A stretch of 64,000 nucleotides of DNA from Adiantum capillus-veneris. Its lineage: Eukaryota > Streptophyta > Polypodiopsida > Polypodiales > Pteridaceae. The notes beneath the pieces were generated by a model. It saw only the letters and a program-made list of their open reading frames with translations, searched no databases and had not been told where the DNA came from. The stretch is taken from positions 8,990,001-9,054,000 of the forward strand of contig CM043942.1 of NCBI GenBank assembly GCA_014529385.2. The letters run 5' to 3'. Made by a program: the position numbers and the translations under genes. Below, one piece after another: positions 47,091 to 57,192 of this stretch. How positions within the stretch are numbered: position 1 is the first letter of the stretch; every line of letters starts with the position of its first letter.

Positions 47091-47634
47091 TGTCGGGGGA
47101 CATGTGTTCGAAACGTGACCCGAGAAGGCGCCGAGCCTCTAGCTGTGAGAGGTGTGAGAGATAATAGGAACAACAGGTGCAAATGGATATGGAAATCACC
47201 ATAAACTTCAATTAATCAAGTCAAGCTTTAAGTACAACTTAATACTTAGCCAAGGCGGGCTGTTAGCAGCACCGTCACTCGGATTAAGTGAAAACTAGGA
47301 GTTTAAGCTCCCCTTACAATTACCCGGGCCGTTAAACTGTCCTTTGATTCTGCAAACTTAAATTCTGCTCACTGTCTCAATCATCATGTTTCAATTATTT
47401 TCAAATATTCTACAGCTTCCTACTCTATTTGCTTTGTGCTGTCTTAATTGCCACTCACAAGCTTTGACTTTCTCCTCTAATCGACTTGTTTTTTATTGCC
47501 TTCAAGCTCTGTATGACTTCGATTGCCTTTTCTCGAGAACCCTTCTCTCATGCAATGCTACCTCCTCAATCGAGGCTCAACCTTGCTTCTGACCCGAGAG
47601 AGAGAGAGAGAGAGATAGATAGATAGATAGATAG
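47091..47634 (-). repeat. BIG 5' LTR, last part (inverted)
   Basis: Reverse complement of about 57850-58459: shared GGCTCGGCGCCTTC, CACGTTTCGAACACAT and TTTGCACCTGTTGTTCCTAT. It ends in the (GA)n tract at about 47596-47614, where the LINE is inserted. Confidence 0.85.
47596..47634. repeat. (GA)n then (GATA)n at the LINE 3' end
   Basis: GA run to about 47614, then five GATA units to 47634. On the LINE strand this is a (TATC)n tail merging into the (CT)n target. Confidence 0.92.
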
Positions 47635-47687
47635 TTCTATTATCATCCTGGGAGGTCAAATATGACCTATGGGACCAAATGAACATG

Positions 47688-50600
47688 TCACGTGGTGTGA
47701 GTGGAGTTCATAAGTGACTCTCGATGCTCAAAAATGGCTGAAATGAGCGTCGCAATAGAGAGTCCACATCGTGGTTGGGAGAGGAAGGTATGTAGGGAGA
47801 GATCATGGCTGAATATATGGGGAAAAGAGGACCTAATGTGGTCAAAAGCTGAGCACTCAAGTAGTGTGTGGTACTCACTCTCTCGCACTTGACGAGGGCA
47901 TAAGGTGCAAAGTCGATGACACTCCTCGCCAGTGCCCCAACGTCCTGTCTCGCAGCGTAGAGAATTGGAGCTAAGACGAATGGAGGCAATGGTGCGGATC
48001 GCACTCAACGGGATGGGCTCAAGGATGTAGGAATGGGTTTGGTTACCTCGTTCCGAGAAGAAGAGAGATTTGTAGTTTGGGGCAACGTGTGTGGTGTAAT
48101 GGCTGAAGCGAGAACCTCCGGATTTCTCCCAAGCCGTGATACATTGGCGTTGTAAGAAGGCCTCATTAACTTGGGAGTCGATCGACGCATCCTTGACCAA
48201 GTGACATGCATCCCATCTTCCAAACCATTTCTTGATATCAAGCATCCACCCCGAACTTAGTATTTTGCTCTTGCATGTCTTTTGAACCATTTGACTTTCT
48301 TCATATGCGATTCTAGGAAGCCGATGCAAAGGGCTACGTTGTGTCTTACGCATGTACTCCACAACCCTTTGCATGCCCAAGACCTCAATGGGAAGCAATC
48401 CGGACTAGAGAAGTAAGAGCATGTAGGGTGTTTGTGTCTTGACTTGGAGAAAGTTGGTGAGAAAACGCTTTTGGACATTCTCAAACTCTTTCCAAGTAGA
48501 CTTCCCGATGCTTCCACCCCACACCTCCACTCCATAAAGAAGCACCGGTGTCACCAATGTGTCAAAGTGGTACTTTTTGAGAGCCCAACACTTGATCTCT
48601 CCTGCATTGCACATGTTCTCAAATGCATAATAGGCCCTCTTTCCGGCTTCCAAGCGACGCATTGCACAATCCTTCCATTTATGATTGGATGGAACCTCAA
48701 GGCCAAGGTACTTGAAGTGATCTACCACTTCAAGTTTCTCATTGTTATATACAATGCATGGATTTTCATCATTGAGGGTCTTTACAAGCATAACCTTGGT
48801 TTTGGATCCATTCACGATAAGCCCGCTATGTAGGCAAAAGCGTTCCAAGACACTCATAAGCTTTTGTGCATCTTCTAAGGTATGTGCCAAGAGCACTACA
48901 TCATCGGCATAAAGCAAAAGCATGATCACTGCATTTCCAATCTTAACCTCTTCTATTCCTTCTTGCTGCATAAAGTCAAGAACCATGCATTCCAATTCAT
49001 CAATGAGTAGCCCAAAGAGGGTTGGGGAAAGTGGGCATCCTTGTTTGACACCAATAGTGCTTGCAAAAAATTCTAAAATTCCATCTCCCATACGTAATCG
49101 ACATATCACTTTTTGGTAGATGCGAAAGACTGCATGCATAAATTCTCTCGGCACTTGAAGGCTTTGCATACGTCTCCAAAGATTTCCTCGCGGTACCATG
49201 TCAAAAGCTTTCTTGAAATCCACAAAGCAACAATACAACTTTTTTCCTTTCAATCGAGACGCTTCCATAAGAACTCGAAGAGTGACAAGGTGATCAATAG
49301 TGCTATGATGCTTTCGAAAACCTGCTTGGCCAAGTGCATGTTTGCCATTCTTTTCAGCCCATTCACTTATCTTCATCTCCATGATACATCCAAATAACTT
49401 TGCCATTAAAGAACCAACCATTATAGTGCGATAGTTGTTCACATTGTTTACATCTCCTCCTTTGTGCAAAAGGTTTAATCCAATTTGCACTCCAATCATG
49501 AGGCATGCCATAATGAAGTGCAAGGTTAAACATATCGCATATCCAATATCGTGTTTTCTTGCTTGTCCATTTAATCATTTCAGCCTTGACACCTTGAAGG
49601 TCACCTGCCTTACGAGTAGCAAGTTTCTCAAGCGCGCGGCATACATCTTCAATGGTAAAGAAGGGAGACATAAACGGAAGGGAGCTACAACACTCCATCT
49701 TATCAACATTGGGTTGCTCATAGAGATTCTTACAATGCATATACATATCCTCAAGAGTCAAGTCACCAAAGCTCTCAACGCGTTTGCCTTTTAGATTTTG
49801 CCAAAACTTGCCACATGCATGTGCTTTCTCTTGTGCTAAAAGAAGTTGTTTTTCGACCTCCCACCTTCTCCTCTTCTTTTGAACAAGTGCTTTGTATGTG
49901 TGTGAACATTCCAAGTAAATTTCCTTGTCTTTGATTGCATCTAATCTTAGCAAGTGTTTTCGGGCTTGACTACATTCCATGTCAAACCATTTCTTCTTGG
50001 TGCTACCCTTCTTAGACCTTTTGCAAGACATGTGTTTCACCGAAAAGCATTCCTTCGCACAAGAGAAAATTACTTCTTTGAAAACTTTCCACTTGCATTC
50101 TAATGTTGGGCTCTCTTGATGCTCTATCATGCTTAACATTTGGTCCACCATATCAGCATATATAAGTGCTCGTTTGAAGTCTAGACGTAGGTACAAATGA
50201 TTCACATCATGATTGGAGGCTACATGCTCGGGCCGTTTACCACACTTGAGGTCAATACATAACATCCTATGATCCGATTCCGGATTCCATTCACCGAGTG
50301 TAAAGCTTTGTATGCATTCTAGAGTGGATTCCGAGAACAACATATAGTCAATCACGCTAGCACCATTGTGCTTTCTACATGTAAAGTCATTGGTGCCTTG
50401 CCATAGAGATACACCATTTGCAATGAGCATTCCGGTACTATTGCACATATGTAGAAGTGACTTTCCATAGTGATCCACTTCTTTTGCATCATTAGAACTT
50501 CGATTATACATGTATGAGTCATCCATTCTTCTTGAGACATGCGGCATGTCTACTTGTTGTGTGTCGTGTTGTAGCATATTTGTGCGAGCATTCATGTCTC

Positions 50601-51069
50601 CAAAAACAATGACTTCACCTTGATCCTTGTAATGAGCAATGTCTTCCTCTAGTTCAACAAAGGGCTGATCTCTATCCATATTCAAGCAAGCATAAAAGTT
50701 GGAGTCATAGTGAGGAATGTAGCAACCGGCCACAAACATGACTTGACCATTTGGTGGGCTGATTTTCAGCCATAAGTAGCGTTTATATTTATCTTCTTTG
50801 ACAATGGAAACATCTTTCAAACCCTTTTTGGTCATACATGCTACGCCTCCTTGGCCTCTTCGTTGCTTTGTATTTTTGGCCCACATCAAAGAATGCACAT
50901 CGTATTTGTCAAATCCAAGAATTCGTTGCGCATCATGCTCCCATGTTTCGACAAGAAGTATCACATCGGAGTCATTGGTAAGCTCATCAATGCCAATTCC
51001 CGCATTCCATGGATACCCGTTACAATTCCAAAAGCTTATTCGCAAGCGTGAGTTGGTCTCATAGATCAT
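47688..51069 (-). pseudogene. LINE ORF2: endonuclease and reverse transcriptase
   Basis: The ATG at 51069 lies six bases after the ORF1 stop. The apurinic-type endonuclease shows FWNCNG, LLVETWEH, VIVFGDMNAR, SVIDYMLFSE and ESDHRML (51069-50220). A 1-base shift near 49480 changes frame. Reverse transcriptase follows with GQAGFRKHHSTIDHL, KKAFDMVPRG, GVKQGCPLSPTLFGLLIDE and the catalytic LLYADDVVLL (about 48920). TAG at 48405-48407 interrupts the same frame. The C-terminus (48398-47688) has a C-x2-C...H-x4-C motif (LCTLCP...YHTLLEC). About 1,127 codons in total. Confidence 0.93.
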
Positions 51070-51075
51070 GTGTCC

Positions 51076-52008
51076 CTATTTGTTGGGTGGACTTGCATCC
51101 TCCTTAAGTGGCTTTTCTTCTTGAGGTGATACCTTAACCTTCTTGCTTCTTTCCTCATATGCTTTGCGACGTACATTTTGTTGCATAATAGTGCGATCCT
51201 CATATACATTACAACCTGTTCCTTTGAGGTAGATCCAACCATTGTCAAGGATGATCTTTCTCTTTACCTCATCAGCCATGGTACATACAATAGGTCTTTC
51301 TCCCGAGCGAGGGACTCCTTGTTTTCCAACTCGATGTGCACCATAAGCCATGATTCCTGACATGCCAAAGTGTGTAGCAAAAAACTCTTCAATAGCAACT
51401 GCAAGAGATTGGGGTGTTTCCATGCTTTCCTCCTTGATTCCACGAATGACGATGTTCTTTGAGCGTTTTTGTCATTCGTGCAATTCTTGAGTGTCCACAT
51501 TCTCTACATTCTTTGCTTGGACAACGGCTTGCGTGATAGGAGATGTAGAAACCACATTATCCTTACATATATCAACCCATGATTTGGATGCATTTCTCAT
51601 CTCACATACATCATGTCGTATTGTATCTATTGTTTCCTCTTTTAATACATGATCACTCTCAACTTTGCTCAAGCGCTCTTTCAATACATTCATGTCAACA
51701 AGAGAGCGTTTACATTCTTGAACTTCAGTCTCAAGATGCATCAAGCGTGTTGTTTGCATTTCAAGAACCTTTTTGAGGTGCTCATTCTCCACAACGAGAA
51801 CTCTTAAAGTACCATTCTCCATTGCAAGCGCGCGCAACTCTTCACCTTGTTTGTTGACGGTTTCTTGTAACGAGATCAAGTAAGCCATGATCATTGCTTC
51901 CGTTGTTGTAGATGATGTGGTTGGATTAGCATCCAAATTCCTTGGAGATTTTGCATCATTCTCCATGGCGAGTGTGGCTTTTCCACCCTTGCGAGTTTTG
52001 TCTGACAT
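51076..52008 (-). pseudogene. LINE ORF1: coiled-coil nucleic-acid-binding protein
   Basis: The ATG at 52008 (MSDKTRKGGKATLAMENDAK) opens 310 codons with a single TGA at 51472-51474 (probably Arg CGA). Residues about 45-140 form a leucine-heptad coiled coil (YLISLQETVNKQGEELRALA, VEVQECKRSLVDMNVL-like). After it, KNIVIRGIKEES resembles an RRM strand, and CNVYEDRTIMQQNVRRKAYE matches the C-terminal region of ORF1 proteins. It would coat LINE RNA as a trimer. Confidence 0.82.
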
Positions 52009-52229
52009 TGCCTTCAAGTCGGCAACAAAAACGCAAAGTTTTGACAGTTTTTTCAGTTTTGAGATGCTGTTACAGCAAAGCCTTCCATTACACAGAAAAA
52101 TTCTGTCTTTACATCAATGCGTAGAGGGCTTCGTGCTCTTCGATTGAGGCTATAGATCACCTAAATCGGAGTTCGGATGAGCAAGTTATTGTCAAAAGAG
52201 TGAACTGCTGTCTACTAGGTCAAAAAACG

Positions 52230-52231
<2 letters not shown>

Positions 52232-52304
<73 letters not shown>

Positions 52305-52348
52305 CTTCTCCAGCTTCACTTCTCCTTATCCTCCCCTTGTGCACCTTT

Positions 52349-52400
<52 letters not shown>
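52232..52400. repeat. Two (GA)n tracts at the LINE 5' junction
   Basis: GA runs at about 52232-52301 and 52354-52400 with 52 bp between. The second flank (CTTTGAAAGAGAG) matches the BIG LTR copy near 57780-57800, so it is LTR sequence and not part of the LINE. Confidence 0.92.
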
Positions 52401-52403
<3 letters not shown>

Positions 52404-53268
52404 CAAGATTTAAACGAGAGCGATAGAGAGAGATATTCCCTGCCAGTTAGCTCCCTTCTGCCTCCTCTCATGCTGAAGGGCATGAGAGGAGGATGCACTT
52501 CCTATCCCTCCTCCCTTCCTTCTCAATGCCTACGTCCGAGAACAAGAGAAAGAAAGTGGGTTCCTTTCCTTGCTTAAGCACGCGAGCTCGTTCTCTCTTC
52601 TTCCCTCCTCAACCACCAGAAACTCTTCATGTCTTCTTCTCGTAACCCCCCATGTTCATGCCCTTGCCCGCATATTTTGCTAAAAGAAATAAGCCCCTCT
52701 TTTGCCGCCCTAAGCAACGACGGTGTTGTCGTTGCTAGGGGCATAAAAAACCCTCCTAGTGATGTGGCATGGCCGGTGAGGCATCTCCGCCAAATTGCCC
52801 AAGCATGGCACCAAATGGCGCACGCTGGCATGCTGATCAGTTTTGCCTTCATGATCATCACGGTCCATGCACCAAAGCACCCGGCGCGAGCTTCTCTCTC
52901 TTTGCTTGCGGCGTTCCCCGCCTGCATGCCATCTCCTCTTCCTATTTTCCTCCCTTCACACACTAAAAGATCCTTATTTAATTTAATGGGCAGCCTTATT
53001 CTCTTGCTTTGGGCACCACATTTGGTATACATCTCGGGCAAAGCATTGCCAAGCACAACATCTTCTCGAGCAGCCCCTGTCGAGCTAGGCATATCCCACA
53101 ATCAATACGCTCCATGAGAGGACATTTCGAACAAAGATCTCATCAAGAACTTTTTGTGCTTTCGTGTGATGGCACCACATTTGGTGTACGCATCGGCCAA
53201 AACATTATCGAGCTTCCATAATTTGTTGATCTAAGCAATGCCGAGCTCCATGTTTCCTACCCAGCACA
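52302..53268 (-). repeat. BIG 5' LTR, middle part (inverted)
   Basis: Reverse complement of 56927-57850, from TGTGCTGGG at 53268 down to the CT tract. CTAGG at 53273-53269 lies between this and the E2 LTR. The segment includes the PPR fragment. Confidence 0.85.
53003..53250 (-). pseudogene. PPR gene fragment in the BIG LTR (5' copy)
   Basis: On the minus strand the translation includes FVRNVLSWSVLIVGYA, then TAG, and VVLGNALPEMYTKCGAQSK. These are the helix patterns of plant pentatricopeptide repeats (GNAL...MYxKCG, VVSWxxLIxGYAQ). PPR proteins bind organellar RNA. Only parts of about three repeats are left, with a stop, so this is a captured fragment. The same TAG occurs in the other LTR. 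Confidence 0.8.
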
Positions 53269-53273
53269 CCTAG

Positions 53274-53415
53274 TGTAAAACCCTGGGACTGCCATAGCCT
53301 TGATCCTCCGCCCAACCTCCCTTTTATAGAACTTGCCTCTAGGATCCATGTCTCCATTACTAGCCAGCCCTTGGCCTGCCGATCCTTGACCTCCAGGGTG
53401 GCCCTTGGCCTGACA
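53274..53415 (-). repeat. E2 3' LTR (inverted)
   Basis: 142 bp on the minus strand, TGTCAGGCC to TTTTACA, matching 36765-36898. It is preceded on that strand by the polypurine tract AAGGGGGGAGTAA (53428-53416) and followed by CTAGG (53273-53269). Confidence 0.85.
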
Positions 53416-53650
53416 TTACTCCCCCCTTGGAGAAGCATTTTCATCCTCGAAAACAAGAGTGATGCTACAACAATGTTTTCAACAGTGGCATCCTTCATGG
53501 ATCCAGTTGTTTGCTTGACTAGAGTACAGTTCAGTTGGAGGTTCAATGAAACCAAGAGTAACATCTTGATTTTCCATATTGGCATCCTGTGGCAACCGTC
53601 TTGGGGTAACTGTTGCATAGATAATATAGCGTGTAAACTCCATGTAGAAC
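53416..53650 (-). pseudogene. E2 pol C-terminal remnant
   Basis: On the minus strand ENQDVTLGFIEPPTE and, after a TGA, LVFEDENASPRGE end at TAA just before the 3' LTR. This matches the integrase end of gypsy-3 (FVEPP...FVFEDENYSLRGE), so E2 is a related chromovirus. Most of its chromodomain and all of its upstream pol are missing. Confidence 0.6.
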
Positions 53651-53864
53651 TCACTTAAGTAGAGCCCGCAAGGGCTCAATTTGGTGCAGGGCACACTTTG
53701 GCCGCCTCCCTCGCAAGAGGTGTTGCCCACGCCGTCCTTCTTCTTCGTCCTCCTCACAGGGGGTGAGCTCCATGCCTCCTTGACCCCGACATGCAAAAAA
53801 AAAAAGCAAGAATTGTGTGGCTCCCCTCCTCCATGGCTGTGCCTTCAGAAAAAAGTAACCTTGC
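53651..53864 (-). other. gypsy-3 leader next to its displaced 5' LTR
   Basis: An ATG at about 53838 (minus strand) opens MEEGSHTILAFFFCMSG, which ends within 60 codons. The right-hand inversion break should lie between this leader and the E2 pol remnant. I see no other structure. Confidence 0.4.
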
Positions 53865-53876
53865 TCTTGATACCAA
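53865..53876 (-). other. Primer-binding site of the displaced gypsy-3 5' LTR
   Basis: TTGGTATCAAGAGCAAGG on the minus strand directly follows the LTR end CTAACA and is an initiator Met-like primer site. Confidence 0.75.
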
Positions 53877-54029
53877 TGTTAGACAAGGGGAAGTAGAACC
53901 TAAGAGTCCACCACCCAACCACCCACTATATAGCATGGCTCCTAGCTCTTTTCCCTAGTTGGACTCCCTTTCCACACTGCCTAGCCCGGCCTTGCCCTTG
54001 TCTAGTCCAGCCTTGCCGTTGTCCTGACA
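53877..54029 (-). repeat. gypsy-3 5' LTR, displaced and inverted
   Basis: 153 bp from TGTCAGGACAACGG to GTCTAACA on the minus strand, matching 46362-46514. The five bases before it on that strand are CTGTA (54034-54030), identical to those after the plus-strand 3' LTR. Confidence 0.87.
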
Positions 54030-54038
54030 TACAGGCTA

Positions 54039-55535
54039 ATGAATGAAGATATAGTTGAAGCTGTGTATGAAAAGCTGGGTTTAGCAGATGCCTTGCATGA
54101 AGTAGAAGTCTTTGAGGGTGAGGCTCTACAACCTCAAGCTACACAGGGTGAATTTTCCAAAGAACATATACATGCAGTACAAGAGGAAAAGAGATTAGGG
54201 AATCAAAACAATGAAGTGACTAAAGCTCAAGAAAAATTTGTGCAGGTGAATGAGTGCGACCATATTCAAGTAGACATGTAGGAAGATTCGGTTACAATTG
54301 ATACTTTTGCTACTGACTCAGAATTAGAGCAAACTTTTTCTGGTACAGATTATACCATAGAGTTGATTGATGATACAGATGTTATAGGTCAAAGCAAGGT
54401 TGCAATTGAGAGCAACAGGACCATGGATTTGGGTATACCAGACTTGCCAAATTTGGATATACCAGATTTTGAGGACTTGGTTGAGCAAGAGTACGTGCTT
54501 GAAGATCCACAAAATGTTGATTCAGAGGGGGTGCAAACTCCTTCATTGACAAGTTGTTGTGATGCAGAGCTACCAAAGTGGAAAATTGGTCTTGAATATG
54601 ATGATGATGATTCAGAGGGGGTGCAGACTCCTTCATTGACAAGTTTTTGTGACCCAAAGCTACCGATGTGGCAAACTGATCCTGAATTTGGTGATGATTT
54701 AGAGGGGGAGCAGTCTTCTTCTTTATCAAGAATTTGTGACACATGGCTACACTATGGCATAATGATCATGAACTTGATGATGCTGATTCAGAGGGCGTGC
54801 ATAGTGAAGTGCAATCTCTTGGTGTTGAAGATGATTGGTTTCATTGTGTTGATGATACAGACAGTGCAGTAGATGAAATTTTCAATGTGCATGTTGAACT
54901 TTGTGCTACATAAGTGCAAAGATATTTGGATGAGGGTGAAAGATTAAAGAGCAATTTACAGAAGATGTGTTTAGTATGCATGTCATATGTGGAAATCTTA
55001 GTTTACAGCAGCCTGTGATGTGCAGGAAGGAGGAACCTTCTAAAGCGGTGGACCTAGATCTTATGTGATTATTAAATGAAGATTTGGAAGGACTCTCAAA
55101 TAAAAATGCTAAGAATACCAATCAATCTAGATTCATGCACGAGCAAGTTTGTTCAGATGAAGCTGATGATGACCTTATGCAGTTGTTGGATGATGCTCTA
55201 CTTGATTTTGAGCCTCTAAAAGATAGAGAATTGTTTTTTGATTCATCTTGCAAGCCTAATGAAGAGAGTTTTGCCAGAGACTTGATGTTTTTAGATAGGC
55301 ATGATTGGCCAATACTAGTGAGAGTGAGGGTGCATTGCCAATGCTTTTACATGTGATTGATGATCGACAATTGGATGAGCCAGCTGCACGGGAGATATGG
55401 CAGTATCTAGTGATACCTGATGCTATATGGGATCTGATGTTACCCTATGACGTAGGAGATTATGAAGGAGCTCTTGACCCAGGAGGTGACAGATATATGC
55501 ATGATCCGGGGCAATTGACTTATATTGCCATATGA
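54039..55535 (+). pseudogene. Acidic repeat protein frame in the BIG internal region (unknown)
   Basis: The frame starts MNEDIVEAVYEKLGLADALH and runs to about 54740 with one TAG (54279-54281). After a 1-base shift it continues (DDADSEGVHSEVQSLGVEDD) to a TAA near 54912. More acidic coding-like stretches follow to 55535 (ADDDLMQLLDDALLDFEPLK; PAAREIWQYLVIPDAIWDL). Four units of about 30 residues carry SEGVQTPSLTS...CD...LP.W with runs of Asp/Glu. It contains no motif that I know. It may be an extra protein of BIG or a captured host gene. It lies where pol would be expected. Confidence 0.6.
54519..54800 (+). repeat. About 90-bp coding tandem repeat, four units
   Basis: GATTCAGAGGGGGTGCA-type unit starts lie at about 54519, 54609, 54696 and 54785 (spacing 87-90). 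Units keep the reading frame except the last. The AGAGGGGGTG core is the same as in the element's polypurine tract. Confidence 0.85.
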
Positions 55536-56289
55536 TCTAGGCTTATATGCCATATGATCCAGACGGGTTTCACAAAGATTTGTGGGTTAATTTATGTTTA
55601 TGCTCTACTGATTGGAAATTCTTGTATTTTTCCTATGATCTTGGAGGATGGTGAATTTTAAAAAAAAGGAATGCTCACAGTGGGGCAAATGATTAGTTTT
55701 CCATTTGATCTTTGGGCCTACTGAAGTGCAAGTTGCAGATTTGAAGAGTACCAGTATTGTAACAAGTTGCATGGTACAAGGTTTTGTTTTCTAGATTATG
55801 CTAAGTCAAAAGAGTTTTTGGTTATGTTTTCAATAAGATTACATGGCTGACTTCCAATTGACTTCTTTGGACAATTGATGAAGTATCTTCACATCTTTTA
55901 AGTTGGTTCTGCTACTAGAACTTGAAGTAAAGGACTTGATGGCCATTCCGTACGTAGACAGAGTAAGGCATACTTGAGCTTGACAAGGTTCCCTAAAGCG
56001 AGCTTAAAGGTTAAGCCGTATGCATCATTACCTGGAGCACTTGAGTCTGGCGGGATTCACTAAACATGTTTCTATAATTGAGTGCTTTGGAGATACGATA
56101 GATACGGTTCAGAGACTTGTGGTGGATAGCTACCTAATGATTAAGCTAGAACATTGATGATAGGGTATAAGCCTTATATTTTTTTCATATGTTTACCAAT
56201 TACATGAGTCTGATGATGGAAAAGAGCTTAAGGTACCTATAGCAGATGCAGATTGAAGTATAGTTGGCACAGACCGGAGGCTGTGCAGG
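55536..56289. other. BIG 3' internal region, no clear gene
   Basis: AT-rich sequence between the acidic frame and the polypurine tract. Short coding-like pieces occur (YDPDGFHKDLWVN), but no domain. Confidence 0.5.
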
Positions 56290-56291
56290 TT

Positions 56292-56304
56292 TAGAGGGGG
56301 TGAA
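56292..56304 (+). other. BIG polypurine tract
   Basis: AGAGGGGGTGAA immediately before the LTR start TGTCGTG. The same tract precedes the gypsy-2 LTR near 32297. Confidence 0.8.
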
Positions 56305-56946
56305 TGTCGTGCAGCTCTGCTTCCATGATGGGAAAAAGAGCACAGAAATGAAATCTAAACTTCTTTGAAATCTACACATTTATTGAACAACGATCATGGC
56401 TTGTTAATAGGCCAAGTTTAATGATTAATGTATGCCAGATGCGGCTTAAAGGGCCAACAGATACCTTAATGATGCTAAAACAGGAGTATGCTTAAAGTGA
56501 GCACAAATGGGACTTTATTATCTGAAACTACAGTGCTTGAAGTGCTCTACCAACCTGTCTTTACGGCTTGTCAATTGGAGCTACGGTGAAAATGTTATTT
56601 GGCAGTTTGAAGTTTAAGTCGAGTACATATCCGTACCAGATTGGGCAACTGCAACTGAGGGGACAGAGATGAAGTGGATGCATGGGCCTGAAGTGCTCAT
56701 TTTGTGGAGCGCATCTATCTTTTTGGATTGGCGATCGAAGCTTTGGCTGCCAAGATATTAGCACTTTAGGTTCCATCGAGGGCCAGTTCCGTACCACTGT
56801 AGTTTCCTCGGTCGTTGTTCCATCTAGGAGTTTTGAGCTTCAACTAGGGTTTTAAATGTAGTAGAATAAGTGCTCGAGGAGAATCTTGTCTAGAATGTCT
56901 TCACTTGTAGTGCATTGGTAGCTGGGTGTGCTCGATAGGCAAAAAT

Positions 56947-57192
56947 GGAGCTCGGCATTGCTTAGGTCAACAATTATGGAAGCTCGGTAATGCTTTGGCC
57001 AATGCATATACCAAATGTGGTGTCGTCATGAAAGCACAAAAAGTTATTGATAAGCTCTTTGTCCGAAATTTCCTCTCATGGAGCGTATTGATTGTGGGAT
57101 ATGCCTAGCTCAACAGGGGCTGCTCGAGAAGATGTTGTGCTTAGCAATGCTTTGCCCGAGATGTATACCAAATGTGGTGCCCAAAGCAAGAG
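56947..57192 (+). pseudogene. PPR gene fragment in the BIG LTR (3' copy)
   Basis: Translation gives LGNALANAYTKCG, VVMKAQKVIDKLFVRNFLSW and SVLIVGYA, then TAG (57106-57108), and after a frame change VVLGNALPEMYTKCGAQSK. The pattern is that of PLS-type plant PPR repeats. The TAG stands where GYAQ is normal and is shared with the other LTR, so it was present before BIG inserted. Confidence 0.82.

Larger units (their letters stand above)
47635..52231 (-). mobile_element. LINE (non-LTR retrotransposon), nearly complete, inserted in a (GA)n tract
   Basis: On the minus strand: a 5' UTR of about 220 bp, ORF1 (52008-51076), ORF2 (51069-47688), a short 3' UTR and a (TATC)n tail. The element is about 4.6 kb, with only one stop in ORF1 and one stop plus one frameshift in ORF2, so it is among the younger insertions here. 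Both flanks are GA/CT microsatellite. The uninterrupted LTR copy at 57846-57870 shows the empty target as one continuous CT run. Confidence 0.9.

Noticed and set aside
52200-52403. Arg-Glu repeat proteins in GA tracts (also near 38200 and 60200)
   Set aside because: A GA run is open in several frames by composition alone. There is no coding context.
52629-53117. 162-codon plus-strand frame antisense to the PPR fragment, partly kept at 57343-57642
   Set aside because: Its preservation follows from the two LTRs being copies. It has no domain, and the sense strand holds the recognisable PPR code.
53274-54029. A tiny single element with unlike LTRs of 142 and 153 bp
   Set aside because: Its outer flanks (CTAGG and CTGTA) do not match each other. 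Each matches the partner LTR of another element, which supports the inversion instead.
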